A stretch of DNA of 5,861 nucleotides, taken from positions 1 through 5,861 of the forward strand of contig JAGWVZ010000250.1 of NCBI GenBank assembly GCA_018970625.1, given 5' to 3'. The first letter of the stretch is position 1, and each line of letters opens with the position of its first letter. The translations under genes and the position numbers were made by a program. This stretch comes from Myxococcales bacterium (GTDB lineage: Bacteria > Myxococcota > Bradymonadia > REDH01). Positions 5,575-5,861 of the stretch are shown piece by piece. Under the pieces are notes generated by a model. The model was not told the origin of the DNA and ran no database searches. It saw only the letters and a program-made list of their open reading frames with translations.

Positions 5575-5861
5575 CACCAGGCCGTTGCATTGCAGACCCC
5601 GAACCGATGTCGGGAGTCCCCGACGCTTCAGAGGGTGATTCCGAATCGACAACGGTCAGGTTGGACCCTTCTGCCGAGGCCCCGCTCGCTTCGGTGGGGT
5701 TCCCCCATTCATGACCAAAAACAGAAAACGGAGCCATCGACTGACCTGTAGATTCGAGAGCGCTCACTGATCCTTCGATTGGCATCGCGGACCCTTCGAA
5801 CACCCCCGTTAAGCCTTCGAGCAGCGGTGCAGAGCCCTGAAGCGGTTGCGCAGAGCCTTCG
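5561..5861 (-). CDS. C-terminal part of a heptapeptide-repeat protein (runs off right edge)
   Basis: A - strand frame is open from the window edge to TAA at 5563-5561, giving 99 codons. No true start is visible: the frame continues unbroken upstream of the GTG at 5803 and the ATG at 5785, and its repeat pattern crosses both. The translation falls into seven-residue units in perfect phase, for example EGSAQPL, QGSAPLL, EGSAMPI, EGSVSAL and, near the end, EGSNLTV and EASGTPD. The consensus is E-G-S-A-x-P-L. Of 14 units, position 1 is Glu or Gln in ten and position 3 is Ser in nine; two units at 5734-5693 (APFSVFG, HEWGNPT) break the pattern. The tail is rich in Gly, Ser, Ala, Pro and Glu, with no cysteine and no membrane segment, as in surface-exposed or extended spacer regions. 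The 21-base spacing argues that the frame is really translated, although G/C-ending codons are less frequent than in the neighbouring genes. No family is recognised. Confidence 0.6.
   Translation of the reverse strand, partial: EGSAQPLQGSAPLLEGLTGVFEGSAMPIEGSVSALESTGQSMAPFSVFGHEWGNPTEASGASAEGSNLTVVDSESPSEASGTPDIGSGSAMQRPGVIPE
5735..5860 (-). repeat. Degenerate 21-base tandem repeat (six units)
   Basis: On the + strand the core CCTTCG(A) recurs at 5772, 5793, 5814 and 5856, with a degenerate copy (CCCTGA) at 5835, always in steps of 21 bases. On the - strand this is the Leu/Ile-Glu junction of each heptapeptide unit. Units differ at many silent and non-silent positions, so it is an old, diverged array and not a recent slippage product. 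The array probably continues beyond the right edge, and its weaker traces continue left to about 5609. Confidence 0.65.

Noticed and set aside
5609..5624. Terminator hairpin GTCGGG-AGTC-CCCGAC downstream of the L,D-transpeptidase gene
   Set aside because: The six-pair stem is real, but no T-run follows on either strand and it falls within the - strand coding frame.
5561..5803. Complete 80-codon - strand gene starting at GTG 5803
   Set aside because: The frame and its heptad repeat continue upstream of this codon to the window edge, so it is an internal Val, not a start.

Overview
This is a G+C-rich chromosomal window from what looks like a Gram-negative bacterium of the former Deltaproteobacteria (Myxococcota or Bradymonadota-like). 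The guess rests on three things: two lipoprotein-type signal peptides, a YcbB-type L,D-transpeptidase, and a Hanks-type kinase with an HRDVSPPNI catalytic loop, one membrane span and PEGA-like repeats. No rRNA, tRNA, CRISPR array, insertion sequence or phage gene is visible, and the taxon is an inference, not a match.

From left to right on the + strand there are three genes. The first encodes a small predicted lipoprotein of unknown function; it is best started at a TTG at 167, behind a GAGGAG Shine-Dalgarno. A 194-base gap follows. It holds a hairpin around a perfect ACGCATGCGT palindrome, a 14-codon ORF with a strong ribosome binding site, and a perfect TTGACA hexamer lying inside that small ORF. 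Next is a 785-residue membrane Ser/Thr protein kinase (931-3288). Its kinase domain is cytoplasmic, a Pro/Ala-rich linker leads to the single membrane span, and the outer part has about four PEGA-like beta repeats. A 306-base gap without a gene contains an inverted repeat with two competing pairings and a plausible sigma70-type promoter. The third gene (3595-5574) encodes a 659-residue lipoprotein L,D-transpeptidase with the complete SHGCVR active site.

At the right edge a fourth gene enters on the - strand. Only its C-terminal 99 codons are present. They form a degenerate heptapeptide repeat (consensus E-G-S-A-x-P-L, 21-nt period) that stays in phase almost to the stop codon. This gene and the transpeptidase gene converge and overlap by 14 bases. 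The overlap is exactly the perfect palindrome TTATTCCGGAATAA, so both proteins end in Ile-Pro-Glu-stop.

The shared theme is the cell envelope: a predicted lipoprotein, a kinase with an outward-facing repeat region, and a peptidoglycan cross-linking enzyme. Each + strand gene has a substantial upstream gap, so they are probably separate transcription units; any functional link between kinase and transpeptidase is inference. The heptad-repeat tail and the palindromic tail-to-tail overlap are the least ordinary things here.
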